In this document: positions 29,226-38,197 of the stretch, one piece after another
Position numbering within the stretch: the stretch's first letter is position 1
How the letters are laid out: the number at the start of each line of letters is the position of its first letter
NCBI RefSeq assembly: GCF_003600685.1
Contig: NZ_CP032084.1
Span: forward strand, 2,790,001 to 2,854,000
DNA length: 64,000 nucleotides
From: Achromobacter sp. B7
Lineage (GTDB): Bacteria > Pseudomonadota > Gammaproteobacteria > Burkholderiales > Burkholderiaceae_B
Direction of reading: 5' to 3'
Translations under genes and position numbers: made by a program
Notes under the pieces: generated by a model
Seen by the model: only the letters and a program-made list of their open reading frames with translations
Databases searched by the model: none
Told to the model about the DNA's origin: nothing

Positions 29226-29353
29226 TGGCGGTTGCGGTGGGACGGCGCGGGAATTGCGAATTCAGCATGGCGAATGGCTGCCCAGGCGCCGCCTGAAAGT
29301 TCGAAAGCCCGAGTTGCTACGCGAGAGCCATTTAGCATTCAGCATTCAGCGCA

Positions 29354-29387
29354 CATAAAAAAACCGGCATCTGCCGGTTTTTTTATG
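29354..29387. terminator. Bidirectional terminator between glnQ and spoT
   Basis: Palindrome with stem CATAAAAAAACCGGCA (29354-29369), 2-nt centre, and its perfect complement to 29387. A7 and T7 flank the GC stem on both sides, so it can end both the plus-strand glnHPQ and the minus-strand gmk-rpoZ-spoT transcripts. Confidence 0.93.
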
Positions 29388-29408
29388 TCGTGCGGTGTGG
29401 GTCCGGCT

Positions 29409-31703
29409 TCAACCCTTTACCCGGACGATCTTCTGCACTTGCGGCACATGCCGGATGGCGCGGATGACCTGCGCCAGATGCTTGCGGCTGTCGACCTGGA
29501 TGGTCAGGTGCAGAGACACCGTGGACACCGCGTCATCGTGCATGGTTACGTGCATGATGTTGGCGTCGGCGGCGGTGACTTCCGCCGCCAGTCGGCCAAG
29601 CACGCCGCGTTCGTTGCGGGTGATGATGTCCAGGCGGGTGGCCAGGTGCTTGGCCGTGTGCGCGTCCCAGGCCACATTGATCCAGCGTTCGGGTTCGCGC
29701 AGGCGCTGGCGCATGGCGACCGGGCAGTCGGCGGTATGCACCACCAGCCCGTGACCCATGCGCATGCCGGCCACGATGGGGTCGCCGGGCAGCGGGCCGC
29801 AGCAAGGCGCCAACTGCACGGCCTGGCCTTCGTTGCCCTGGATCAGGATGGGCGCGCTGCGCGCCGAGGTCAGTTCGTCAACTGCCGCCGCAGTGGTGGC
29901 AACCAGTTGATGTTCAGGCGCGAAGCGGCGGGCCACCACGGCGGCCAGTCGCTTGCCCAGCCCGATATCGGCCAGGATCTCTTCGCGCGAGCTTGCGCCC
30001 GTGCTGCGCGCCAGTTTTTGCCAGGCCGGGTCGTCGGTTGCCGGCATCGGCATGTGCAGTTCTTGCAGCGCCTGGCTTAGCAGCCGTTCGCCGAACGCCA
30101 CGGATTCCTCGTACTTGACGGTACGCAGGTAATGGCGGATTTCGGAACGGGCGCGGCCGGTGCGCACGTAATTGAGCCACTGCGCGTTGGGGCGCGAGGC
30201 CGGCGAGGTCACGATTTCCACCGTGTCGCCGCTATTGAGTTCAGTGCGCAGCGGCACGAATTCGCCGTTGACCTTGGCCGCCACGGCCTGGTTGCCGATG
30301 TCCGTGTGGATGGCGTAGGCAAAGTCCACCGGCGTTGCGCCACGGGGCAGCGAAATGATCTTGCCGCGCGGCGTGAACACGTAGACCGCGTCCGGGAACA
30401 GGTCGACCTTGACGTGCTCAAGGAATTCGCCGGAATCGCCCGTCTGGCTTTGAATGTCCAGCAGCGATTGCAGCCATTGGTGCGTGCGCTTTTGCAGGTC
30501 GTTCAGCGTCAGGTCGGCGCCCTTGTACAGCCAGTGCGACGCCACGCCTTCTTCGGCCACATGATGCATGTCGCGCGTGCGGAACTGGAATTCCACCGGC
30601 GTGCCGTACGGGCCAACCAGCGTGGTGTGCAGCGACTGATAGCCGTTCACCTTCGGGATGGCGATGTAGTCCTTGAACTTGCCGGGCACCGGGCGATACA
30701 GCTGATGCAGCGTACCTAGCGCCAGATAGCACTCGGGCAGCGTGTGCACGATGACGCGAAAGCCATAGATATCCAGCACGTCGGAAAACGATTTTTTCTG
30801 GTCCACCATTTTGCGGTAGATGCCATAAAGCGTTTTCTCGCGGCCGGTAACTTCGGCTTCGATGCCGGCGGCGGGCAGCGACGCCCGCACCGAATCGGCA
30901 ATTTTGGTGATGACTTCGCGCCGGTTGCCGCGCGCGGCCAGCACGGCCTTGTACAGCACCTGATAACGGTTCGGGTACATCGCCGCGAAACACAGGTCCT
31001 GCAATTCGCGGAACAGCAGGTTCAGGCCCAGGCGATGGGCAATGGGCGCGTAAATATCCAGCGTTTCGCGTGCGATGCGCCGGCGCTTTTCGGGGTTGAC
31101 CGCGTCCAGCGTGCGCATGTTGTGCAGGCGGTCGGCCAGCTTGATGAGGATGACGCGCACATCGCGCGCCATCGCCAGCAGCATCTTGCGAAAGCTCTCG
31201 GCCTGCTGCTCGGCCTTGGTGGCGAAGTCCAGGCGGTCCAGCTTGGACAGCCCATCAACCAGCTCGGCAACTTCAGGGCCGAATTTTTCGGCAAGCTCGT
31301 GCTTGGCGATGCCCTGATCTTCCATCACGTCATGCAGCAGGGCGGCCGACAACGCGTTGACGTCGAGCTTCCAGCCTGCGCAGATTTCCGTGACGGCGAT
31401 GGGATGCGAGATGTAGGGCGAACCGCTGGCGCGGAACTGGCCCAGGTGTGCCTGGTCCGCGAAGCGATAGGCTTCGCGCACGCGCTCTACATCTTTGGGA
31501 TCGAGATAGCTGCCGATGATTTCGGTCAGCGGTGCCAGCGAAGCGACCGGCGAGGCGGTCGCGTCCGCCGCTTCTTGCGCGGCGACGGACGGTGGCGTAG
31601 CGGGGTTTTTGCCTTTCTTACCCGTGCGGCGCCCAAGACGGGAGCCGGCACGTAGCGCGGCAAGCAGACCAGATGAAGCGTACTTCAGCCCGGGAAAAGC
31701 CAT
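29409..31703 (-). CDS. spoT: Bifunctional (p)ppGpp synthetase/hydrolase SpoT (Rsh)
   Basis: 764 aa. The hydrolase HD domain has the active signature LLHDVMEDQ (H124-D125); the synthetase domain begins near GREKTLYGIYRKMVDQKKSF (about 290-410). A TGS domain follows (VYVFTPRGKIISLPRGATPVDFAY, about 430-495), and an ACT domain ends the protein (RLDIITRNERGVLGRLAAEV). It makes and degrades the stringent-response alarmone. The first 50 residues are basic and low in complexity, so the true start could be slightly downstream. Part of gmk-rpoZ-spoT; 21 nt after rpoZ. Confidence 0.96.
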   Translation of the reverse strand: MAFPGLKYASSGLLAALRAGSRLGRRTGKKGKNPATPPSVAAQEAADATASPVASLAPLTEIIGSYLDPKDVERVREAYRFADQAHLGQFRASGSPYISHPIAVTEICAGWKLDVNALSAALLHDVMEDQGIAKHELAEKFGPEVAELVDGLSKLDRLDFATKAEQQAESFRKMLLAMARDVRVILIKLADRLHNMRTLDAVNPEKRRRIARETLDIYAPIAHRLGLNLLFRELQDLCFAAMYPNRYQVLYKAVLAARGNRREVITKIADSVRASLPAAGIEAEVTGREKTLYGIYRKMVDQKKSFSDVLDIYGFRVIVHTLPECYLALGTLHQLYRPVPGKFKDYIAIPKVNGYQSLHTTLVGPYGTPVEFQFRTRDMHHVAEEGVASHWLYKGADLTLNDLQKRTHQWLQSLLDIQSQTGDSGEFLEHVKVDLFPDAVYVFTPRGKIISLPRGATPVDFAYAIHTDIGNQAVAAKVNGEFVPLRTELNSGDTVEIVTSPASRPNAQWLNYVRTGRARSEIRHYLRTVKYEESVAFGERLLSQALQELHMPMPATDDPAWQKLARSTGASSREEILADIGLGKRLAAVVARRFAPEHQLVATTAAAVDELTSARSAPILIQGNEGQAVQLAPCCGPLPGDPIVAGMRMGHGLVVHTADCPVAMRQRLREPERWINVAWDAHTAKHLATRLDIITRNERGVLGRLAAEVTAADANIMHVTMHDDAVSTVSLHLTIQVDSRKHLAQVIRAIRHVPQVQKIVRVKG

Positions 31704-31724
31704 ACTTGCCGCCCCCCGAGACTA

Positions 31725-31928
31725 TCAGGTGGGAACTTTACGCAGCATTTCCACGCCGGTTAGGCCGCCCGCGATTTCGCGCAGTGCAGTGACCGTGGGC
31801 TTGTCTTTGCTGTCCAGGCGCGGGGCATGGCCTTGCGCCAACTCGCGGGCGCGATACGTCGCGGCCAGCGTGAGCTTGAAACGATTGGGGATTTGATTCA
31901 GACAGTCTTCGACAGTGATGCGAGCCAT
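31725..31928 (-). CDS. rpoZ: RNA polymerase omega subunit
   Basis: 67 aa from the ATG at 31928 ([20 protein letters not shown]). The omega signature is clear: [19 protein letters not shown] and [13 protein letters not shown]. It helps assemble RNA polymerase and contributes to a ppGpp site. The upstream in-frame extension to 31976 overlaps the gmk stop and is not needed. It lies between gmk (44 nt) and spoT (21 nt), an order conserved in many proteobacteria. Confidence 0.96.
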   Translation of the reverse strand: MARITVEDCLNQIPNRFKLTLAATYRARELAQGHAPRLDSKDKPTVTALREIAGGLTGVEMLRKVPT

Positions 31929-31972
31929 TAGGACACCTGGTGCTGATGGATGATAGGGAGAATGCAGTCGGC

Positions 31973-32605
31973 TCAATGCTCGGCAGGGATGCCAAGTTGC
32001 GAGAACAACTGAGCGTGCCGGGCGGCCTGAGACGAAAAGCGCAGCCTTGCGGCACTGACGATTTGTATCAGCTCCGACAAGGCTACGCTAAATTCTTGAT
32101 TAATAATAACATATTCGCATTCAGGCGCGTGGGCGATTTCGCCGCCCGCCGCCATGAGCCGCCGCGCGATCACTTGCGGCGCATCCTGGCCCCGCGCCTT
32201 CAAGCGGCTTTCCAATTCTTCGATCGACGGCGGCAGCACGAAAATGCCGATTGCGCCCGGAAAACGCTGCTTTACCTGACGCGCGCCTTGCCAATCGATT
32301 TCCAGCAGCACGTCGCGGCCTTCGCGCGTTGCGGTGTCGATACGGTCGCGCGGCGTACCGTAAAAATTACCATGTACTTCGGCCCATTCCAGCAGGTTTT
32401 GCCCGTCGCGCATCTCTTTGAAATCGTCCGTCGAGACAAAGCGATATTCGCGGCCGTCTTCTTCGCCGGGGCGAGGCGCGCGCGTGGTGCACGAGATGGA
32501 AAGTTCGATGGAAGGGTCTTGCGCTAGCAAGGCCTTCACCAGGCTGGATTTGCCCGCGCCGCTGGGGGCGACGACCATGAAGACGTTTCCGGGATTGGCG
32601 TACAT
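31973..32605 (-). CDS. gmk: Guanylate kinase
   Basis: 210 aa ([20 protein letters not shown]). P-loop [12 protein letters not shown]-binding segment [20 protein letters not shown], and lid region [18 protein letters not shown]. It phosphorylates GMP to GDP and is also a known target of (p)ppGpp in other bacteria. First gene of gmk-rpoZ-spoT. In related Burkholderiales yicC usually lies just upstream; here yicC is at 42133, about 9.5 kb away. Confidence 0.97.
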   Translation of the reverse strand: MYANPGNVFMVVAPSGAGKSSLVKALLAQDPSIELSISCTTRAPRPGEEDGREYRFVSTDDFKEMRDGQNLLEWAEVHGNFYGTPRDRIDTATREGRDVLLEIDWQGARQVKQRFPGAIGIFVLPPSIEELESRLKARGQDAPQVIARRLMAAGGEIAHAPECEYVIINQEFSVALSELIQIVSAARLRFSSQAARHAQLFSQLGIPAEH

Positions 32606-32720
32606 GAATAAAGACCGGCGTGTGATGCTAAGACCGGAAGTCTAGCAAATCAGACGGCAGGGCAGGGGAAAACCCGCTGTCACGCCGCCTGATCGCCGTT
32701 GCGGTGGCGCCTGGACCAGC

Positions 32721-33740
32721 CTAGCTGGCCGGTTTGGTCGCCGCCTGGATCAACTTGCCGCCCGGTGCCGGGGAATCGCTACCCAACAGGTGCCCGTTGA
32801 CTTCGATGCCGTAAAGCGAGTCGTCGGAGTCATGGTATTTGGCCCGGGTTGCCGCAACCGAATCCTTGTAACGCGGGTCTTGCGGCCGTTCGTGCGCATT
32901 CATGAAGTAGGCCACGTCCCAGGCTTCTTGGTCGCTCAGCATGCCGGCTTGCCCCAGCGGCATGTTGGCCTTGATGAAGCCGGCCGCGTTGCCGATCTGG
33001 TGCATGCCCGCGCCCCAGTTAAACGAATCGGCGCCCCACAACGCCGGGAAGACCCAGTGCTTGCCGTTCTTTTGGCCCTGGCCTTCTGCGCCATGGCAAA
33101 CCGCACAGTACTGCCCATAGACCTCGCTGCCGCGCACGTAGTCGGCCTTCTGCGCCGGCGCGGGCAGTTTGCGATATCCCTGGCCTTGCAGGACGACGCC
33201 CGTGGGCGCTTTGCTGGCCAGCCAGAACATGTAGCTTTGCAACGCGACCAGCGTGGAATCGTCCGCCGCCGGGGCCTTGCCGTTCATGCTGAAACGAAAG
33301 CAGCCCTGCAGGCGTTCCGCAAGCGTGTTGACGTGTTCGTTCTTGGCGCGATAGGCCGGATACAGCACGTACGCGGCCCACATCGGCGCCGAGTCCGGGC
33401 GGCGGCCGGCATCCAGATGGCAGCTGGCGCAGGTCAGGTCGTTGCCCACGAATTTGCCTGCCATTTGCGGGGTGTGCAGGAAAATCTGCTCGCCTTGGCG
33501 CACGATCTTGCCGAATTCGGTGTCGGGCAGCGACGATGCCGAGGGCGGTGTGAAGGCCGGGCGCGGTTCGGCGGCCGGCGCATTTGCGGCGGCAAGCAGC
33601 CCCAGCGCGGCGGCGCCCGCAAGCACGGCGCGGCGAATTGCGCCCGACGTGATGGCGCCGGACGTGATGGCCGACTCGGCCTTGACGGCGGCTTCGCGCA
33701 CGTTGTCGGACGTGGCAGTCCGGGTGGATACAGGCGTCAT
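32721..33740 (-). CDS. tsdA: Diheme cytochrome c, probable thiosulfate dehydrogenase TsdA
   Basis: 339 aa with a signal segment (RRAVLAGAAALGLLAAANAPAAE). Two haem sites: C104-x2-C107-H108 and C212-x2-C215-H216. A conserved GCFRFSMNG places Cys147 39 residues after the first haem histidine. This resembles the unusual axial Cys ligand of TsdA, where thiosulfate is oxidised to tetrathionate. Met260 in KANMPLG is a likely axial ligand of haem 2. The start overlaps the upstream c-type cytochrome gene (ATGA, 33737-33740), fixing the ATG. A tandem ITSGA-ITSGA lies in the N-region. TsdA identity is by motif only. Confidence 0.78.
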   Translation of the reverse strand: MTPVSTRTATSDNVREAAVKAESAITSGAITSGAIRRAVLAGAAALGLLAAANAPAAEPRPAFTPPSASSLPDTEFGKIVRQGEQIFLHTPQMAGKFVGNDLTCASCHLDAGRRPDSAPMWAAYVLYPAYRAKNEHVNTLAERLQGCFRFSMNGKAPAADDSTLVALQSYMFWLASKAPTGVVLQGQGYRKLPAPAQKADYVRGSEVYGQYCAVCHGAEGQGQKNGKHWVFPALWGADSFNWGAGMHQIGNAAGFIKANMPLGQAGMLSDQEAWDVAYFMNAHERPQDPRYKDSVAATRAKYHDSDDSLYGIEVNGHLLGSDSPAPGGKLIQAATKPAS

Positions 33741-34447
33741 GGGCGGGCTCCCGGCACGGCCGGTGCTTGCGCGGCCAGTAAATCAGCGGCCTTGGGCAGG
33801 CCGGCGTAGTAGGCCGAAACGGCATCGATTTCGGCATCGGTCAGCCGTGTTGCCACCGCCGGCATCAAGGCAAGCGGTCCGGGCGGGCGTTGACCTTGGC
33901 GCCAGGCCCGCAATTGACCCGCGATGTACGCGGCCGGCTGGCCGGCCAGACCAGGGAAATTCTCGCCCACGCCGATGCCGCCGGGGCCGTGGCACTGATT
34001 ACAGGCCGGGACGTTTTTGTCCCACGCCCCACGCGTCGCCAACCAGGCCCCCGTGTCGGCCGGCGTTACGGGATTCATCGCCGTGGCCGCCAAACGGTCG
34101 ATGTTCAAAGGCGAGGGCAATGACGCGTAATAGCGCGCCACCGCCGCCTGCTGCTCGGCGTTCAGCGCCTTGGCGGTTGCCGCCATGACCGGGCTTACTC
34201 GCGACCCGTTAGCCATGGCTTGCAGTTGTTCGGTCAGATACTTGGCGCCGATGCCCGCCAACTGCGGGAACCCCGCAGCGGGGTTGCCTTCACCGCGTGC
34301 GCCGTGACAGGTCACACAGGCAGGCGCGCCGTTCGCGCCTTGCATACTGATCTGCTTGCCGTCGGGACCAGCCGCGCCCTGCGCCTGTGCGGCAGCAACG
34401 CCCGTCAGACTCAAGAGCAACGCGGCGGGTAAAGACCGTGGGGTCAT
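33737..34447 (-). CDS. tsdB: Diheme cytochrome c4-like protein, probable TsdB electron acceptor
   Basis: 236 aa; signal peptide [22 protein letters not shown]. Two c-type haem sites: C44-x2-C47-H48 ([12 protein letters not shown]) and C149-x2-C152-H153 ([12 protein letters not shown]), each followed by a Met-containing segment (SPVMAA, ALMPAV). It is translationally coupled to the TsdA-like gene. TsdB proteins accept electrons from TsdA and pass them towards a terminal oxidase (family knowledge). A generic cytochrome c4 is the alternative. Confidence 0.75.
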   Translation of the reverse strand: MTPRSLPAALLLSLTGVAAAQAQGAAGPDGKQISMQGANGAPACVTCHGARGEGNPAAGFPQLAGIGAKYLTEQLQAMANGSRVSPVMAATAKALNAEQQAAVARYYASLPSPLNIDRLAATAMNPVTPADTGAWLATRGAWDKNVPACNQCHGPGGIGVGENFPGLAGQPAAYIAGQLRAWRQGQRPPGPLALMPAVATRLTDAEIDAVSAYYAGLPKAADLLAAQAPAVPGARP

Positions 34448-34674
34448 GGTTGCCTGCTCCGATATTGTTATTGACTATGGGTAATAAGCTAATTGCCGCA
34501 GATTATATAAAGACTTGTGACAGATCTGCGCATTTGTCTGATTGCGCGCGCGTCTTCCACTCGCTTCCTCTCGCAGGAACCGAGCCGGAACTGTGTCTGG
34601 TTTGGAAACTTTGCTTGCAGCATCGCGCTAATGATTGCGGTAGCATCTCGCCGATTGATAACAAGGAGAATCCG

Positions 34675-35445
34675 ATGCACGCAAACGAGATCGAACCACC
34701 ACGCGTGGCCCTGGTAACCGGTGCAGGGACGGGAATTGGCCGCGCCGTGGCGCTGGAATTTCTGGCGCAGGGCTATCGCGTCGTGCTGGCGGGACGCCGC
34801 CGCGACCCGCTGGAAGCTACCCGCACGGCGGCGGGCGAAGACGGCGTGCGAGCGCTGGTGGTGCCGACCGACGTCTCGGACGAGCATGCGGTGCGTGATC
34901 TTTTCGACACGACGCAGCGTGAATATGGCCGGCTGGATGTGCTGTTTAACAATGCCGGCCGCGGCGCGCCCGCCATGCCTATCGAAGAACTGCCCGTGTC
35001 GGTGTGGCGCGAAGTCGTCGACACCAATCTGACCGGCATGTTCCTGTGCGCGCAAGCGGCTATCCGCGTGATGAAGGGGCAAACGCCGCAGGGCGGTCGC
35101 ATTATTAACAACGGGTCGATTTCGGCGCATGCGCCGCGTCCGTTCTCGATTGCCTACACGGCAACCAAGCACGCCGTGACCGGCCTGACCAAATCGATTT
35201 CGCTGGATTGCCGGCCGTATGGCATCGCCTGCGGGCAGATCGACATCGGCAATGCCGCCACCGACATGACCGAGCGCATGGCCAACGGCATCTTGCAGGC
35301 CGACGGCAGCACCAAGGTCGAACCGCGCATGGACGTCGCGCACGTGGCGCAGGCCGTTGCCGCCATGGCGCGCCTGCCGCTGGACGCGAATGTGCAGTTC
35401 ATGACCATCATGGCCACCAACATGCCCTTCGTGGGCCGGGGCTGA
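34675..35445 (+). CDS. Short-chain dehydrogenase/reductase (SDR)
   Basis: 256 aa from the ATG at 34675, with AAGGAG 7 nt upstream. The classical SDR pattern is present: cofactor motif [12 protein letters not shown], catalytic Ser in [14 protein letters not shown], and YTATK for Tyr/Lys. Substrate unknown. The gene is divergent from tsdB (227 bp) and closed by the terminator at 35504. The upstream open sequence to 34387 overlaps tsdB and is disregarded. Confidence 0.92.
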   Translation: MHANEIEPPRVALVTGAGTGIGRAVALEFLAQGYRVVLAGRRRDPLEATRTAAGEDGVRALVVPTDVSDEHAVRDLFDTTQREYGRLDVLFNNAGRGAPAMPIEELPVSVWREVVDTNLTGMFLCAQAAIRVMKGQTPQGGRIINNGSISAHAPRPFSIAYTATKHAVTGLTKSISLDCRPYGIACGQIDIGNAATDMTERMANGILQADGSTKVEPRMDVAHVAQAVAAMARLPLDANVQFMTIMATNMPFVGRG

Positions 35446-35503
35446 ATGCGGAACAGCCTGTCGGGAAATTCCCGACGGGCTGCTTGGCTTACCCCTGATC
35501 GTC

Positions 35504-35528
35504 AGGCGCCCGGCAGGCGCCTTTTTTT
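35504..35528 (+). terminator. Rho-independent terminator after the SDR gene
   Basis: Stem AGGCGCC / GGCGCCT with a 5-nt loop, followed directly by T7. An additional imperfect hairpin (GTCGGGA-AAT-TCCCGAC region, 35457-35482) precedes it. Confidence 0.9.
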
Positions 35529-35548
35529 CGTCCGCGGTTTGGCGAGAT

Positions 35549-36145
35549 TTATCGCGACGCCTGGGCCAGCATCTGGCCTTGCGTGGTGTCCAGATAACGG
35601 CGGGCGCCAACGTAGCGCTTCGTCCAGTACGGGTTCTTCATCTCGTCAACGCGCACTTTCGTGCCACGGCGGGGAGCATGAACGAATTTGTTCTGGCCAA
35701 TATAGATGCCGACGTGCGAGGTGACGCCGCGACCGCGCGTGGCAAAAAATACCAGGTCGCCGGGACGCAGTTCTTTTTTGTTGGGCACGGATTTGCCTTC
35801 GCTGCGCTGGGCACGCGCCGTGCGGGGCAGTTCAAGACCGGCGATTTCGCGGAATACGTACAGCACCAGGCCGCTGCAATCAAAACCTTCGGCGTCATCG
35901 CCACCCCAGCTGTACGGGGTGCCAATGGCGTCCAGGCCGGCCTGCACGACGCGTTCACTCAGGGTGGGAACGGTGGGCTCTTGCGCCAGGCGCAGGCCGC
36001 TAAGCGTCGGGCGGGCTTGTTCGGTGGGCAGTGACGCCTGGGCGGCGTTGGGCAGCCACGAAAGGGTCAGTGCAAAGAGGGGGGCTGACAGGAAAACGGG
36101 AATGCGGAAACTGGCAAATCGGACTTTTCGCGTGGGCGGAGTCAT
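35549..36145 (-). CDS. NlpC/P60 (C40) cell-wall peptidase, secreted
   Basis: 198 aa with an N-terminal signal segment (FRIPVFLSAPLFALTLSW...AQA). The C40 catalytic residues are visible: Cys in GFDCSGLVLYVF, His in TSHVGIYIG, and a third polar His in FVHAPRRG. The preceding GTPYSWGGDDAEG is the usual NlpC entrance motif. Such enzymes cut the D-Glu-mesoDAP bond in peptidoglycan stem peptides, typically during growth or division. Monocistronic, convergent with the SDR gene. Confidence 0.92.
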   Translation of the reverse strand: MTPPTRKVRFASFRIPVFLSAPLFALTLSWLPNAAQASLPTEQARPTLSGLRLAQEPTVPTLSERVVQAGLDAIGTPYSWGGDDAEGFDCSGLVLYVFREIAGLELPRTARAQRSEGKSVPNKKELRPGDLVFFATRGRGVTSHVGIYIGQNKFVHAPRRGTKVRVDEMKNPYWTKRYVGARRYLDTTQGQMLAQASR

Positions 36146-36517
36146 TACGTCACTTCAAAAATCGGAGTAGGCGGCATGGCTTTGCCTAACGGGGGCAAGC
36201 CGGCGGAAAGGGGGCGTCCCGGGCCACGCAAGCCACGGAAGCCGTTGAATTATAATGGAATAAAGTTTCATTACATTTGTAGTGCAATGCAGCATTATCG
36301 GTGCGTTGTCGTTACTTTCCGCCCGGGAACCGATGTAACGGGCGCAGCAATTTCGGCTGGACGCGGTGACCGGCCCCGCCCGGGCAGGGCAGTGGCAAAT
36401 ATGACGCTTCATGCGCGAACGCCTCGGGCATAATCGACCGCATCGGCGCTGGCGGGCCTGACAGACCCCGGGCGCCGAGCAAACCGATAAGACAGATAAG
36501 AAGCGGAGCAGAGCTCA
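36146..36517. other. Intergenic region between the NlpC/P60 gene and amn
   Basis: 372 bp with no supported gene. An AT-rich core at 36245-36290 contains TATAAT (36251-36256), which because of the local ATTATAAT sequence reads as a -10 hexamer on both strands. No good -35 at proper spacing is seen. Presumably it holds the divergent promoters for the peptidase and amn. Confidence 0.4.
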
Positions 36518-38080
36518 ATGATGAATGCAGTACACCCCGTGTCTTCCATGAACCGGCCCGATGCCTTGCCCTTTGAACCCTTTCAGGACGCCCGCGCCGC
36601 CGTCGCCCGGCTGGCCGAGATCTACGCGCGCAACACGGCATTCCTGCGGGCGGCATTTCGCGAGGTGCTGAAGGAAGGGGCGAAAGAGCACGCAAAGGAA
36701 GGCGCAAAGGAAGGCGCCAACGAGGGCGCGAAGGAAGGCAGCGGCACCGCGCCTGAGCGTGCGCGGGCCTACTACCCGGCGATCCGTATCGTGGTGGAAA
36801 CCTACGACCCCATCGACACTCGCTTGTCGTACGGCCACGTGGCCGAACCCGGCATCTACCAAACCACCATTACCCAGCCCGAACTGTTTCGCGACTACCT
36901 GATCGAGCAGGTCGGCCAGCTGCTGCAAAACCATCGCGTCGCGGTCGAAGTCGGCGAGTCCGATTCGCCCATCCCGCTGCATTTCGCCTTCCCGGAAGGC
37001 GCGTATGTCGAGGGCGAGCACCTTGAAGCCTTAAAGCGTCCGCTACGCGACCTGTTTGACGTGCCCGACTTGGCCGTTACCGACGACGCCATCGTCAACG
37101 GTTCCTGGCGCGGCAAGAACGGCGAGCCCAAGCCGCTTGCTCCGTTCACCGCCCAGCGCGTTGACTACTCTTTGCACCGTTTGCAGCACTACACGTCAAC
37201 CGCGCCGGCGCATTTTCAGAACTTTGTGCTGTTCACCAATTACCAGTTCTACGTCGACGAATTCTGCGCGCGCGCCCGTGCGCTGATGGCCAGCGGCAAC
37301 GAGGACTACGAGATGCTGGTAGAGCCCGGCAACCGTATTACCCGGCGCGGCGAAAACGGCCCGGGCGACGAAGGCCAGGGCGTGCGCCTGCCGCAAATGC
37401 CCGCCTATCACCTGGTGCGCGGCGACCATTCCGGCATCACGCTGGTCAATATCGGCGTGGGTCCGTCCAACGCCAAGACCATCACCGACCACATTGCCGT
37501 GCTGCGTCCGCATGCCTGGCTGATGCTGGGCCATTGCGCCGGCCTGCGGGATTCCCAGCGTTTAGGCGACTACGTGCTGGCGCACGGCTATGTCCGCGAA
37601 GACCATGTGCTGGATGCCGATCTGCCCACCTGGGTGCCGGTGCCCGCGCTGGCCGAAGTGCAGGTGGCGCTGGAACAGGCGGTGCAGGAAGTGGCGGGGC
37701 TGTCGGGCTGGGACTTGAAGCGCATCATGCGTACAGGCACCGTGGCCACCATCGACAATCGCAACTGGGAACTGCGCGACCACGTTGAACTGGTGGAACG
37801 TTTTGCGCAGTCGCGGGCGATTGCGCTGGACATGGAATCGGCCACCATTGCCGCCAACGGTTTCCGCTTCCGGGTGCCGTATGGCACGTTACTGTGCGTG
37901 TCAGACAAGCCCCTGCATGGCGAACTAAAACTGCCCGGAATGGCCAGCGTGTTCTATCGCCGGCAGGTCAACCAGCATCTTGAAATTGGCATCCGCGCCC
38001 TGGAGCGCCTGCGGGACATGCCGCCGGAACGCCTGCATTCCCGCAAGCTGCGCACCTTCATGGAAACGGCCTTCCAGTAG
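36518..38080 (+). CDS. amn: AMP nucleosidase
   Basis: 520 aa. It cleaves AMP to adenine and ribose 5-phosphate. N-terminal AMP nucleosidase domain (YYPAIRIVVETYDPIDTRLSYG, YQTTITQPELFRDYL), then a phosphorylase-like C-terminal domain (GDHSGITLVNIGVGPSNAKT, ALDMESATIAANGFRFRVPYGTLLCVSDKPLHGE). It is longer than E. coli Amn (484 aa), mainly because of a Lys-Glu-Gly-Ala repeat at residues 52-75. Start at tandem ATGs 36518/36521; a GGAG-type site precedes. Confidence 0.95.
   Translation: MMNAVHPVSSMNRPDALPFEPFQDARAAVARLAEIYARNTAFLRAAFREVLKEGAKEHAKEGAKEGANEGAKEGSGTAPERARAYYPAIRIVVETYDPIDTRLSYGHVAEPGIYQTTITQPELFRDYLIEQVGQLLQNHRVAVEVGESDSPIPLHFAFPEGAYVEGEHLEALKRPLRDLFDVPDLAVTDDAIVNGSWRGKNGEPKPLAPFTAQRVDYSLHRLQHYTSTAPAHFQNFVLFTNYQFYVDEFCARARALMASGNEDYEMLVEPGNRITRRGENGPGDEGQGVRLPQMPAYHLVRGDHSGITLVNIGVGPSNAKTITDHIAVLRPHAWLMLGHCAGLRDSQRLGDYVLAHGYVREDHVLDADLPTWVPVPALAEVQVALEQAVQEVAGLSGWDLKRIMRTGTVATIDNRNWELRDHVELVERFAQSRAIALDMESATIAANGFRFRVPYGTLLCVSDKPLHGELKLPGMASVFYRRQVNQHLEIGIRALERLRDMPPERLHSRKLRTFMETAFQ
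36671..36742 (+). repeat. Six 12-bp repeats encoding (K/N)E(G/H)(A/S) inside amn
   Basis: Units read KEGA, KEHA, KEGA, KEGA, NEGA, KEGS at residues 52-75, with 12-bp DNA units based on AAGGAAGGCGCA. The repeat lies between the first helix and the YYPAIRI strand of the N-terminal domain. It looks like a slippage-born charged linker and is absent from enterobacterial Amn as I recall it. Confidence 0.85.
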
Positions 38081-38197
38081 TCGCGATCCGTCCCCAAACG
38101 GCCGCCATTTTTCGAGGCGAGCCCGTTTGCGCTATTCTCGCGCGTTGCTCGGTAATCCCAGGCTTTCGCGAGATGTCCGCGCGGACGCCTTCAAGAC

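Noticed and set aside
36671..36742. CRISPR-like or minisatellite array
   Set aside because: Repeats are directly adjacent, in frame and coding; no spacers or cas genes anywhere in the window.
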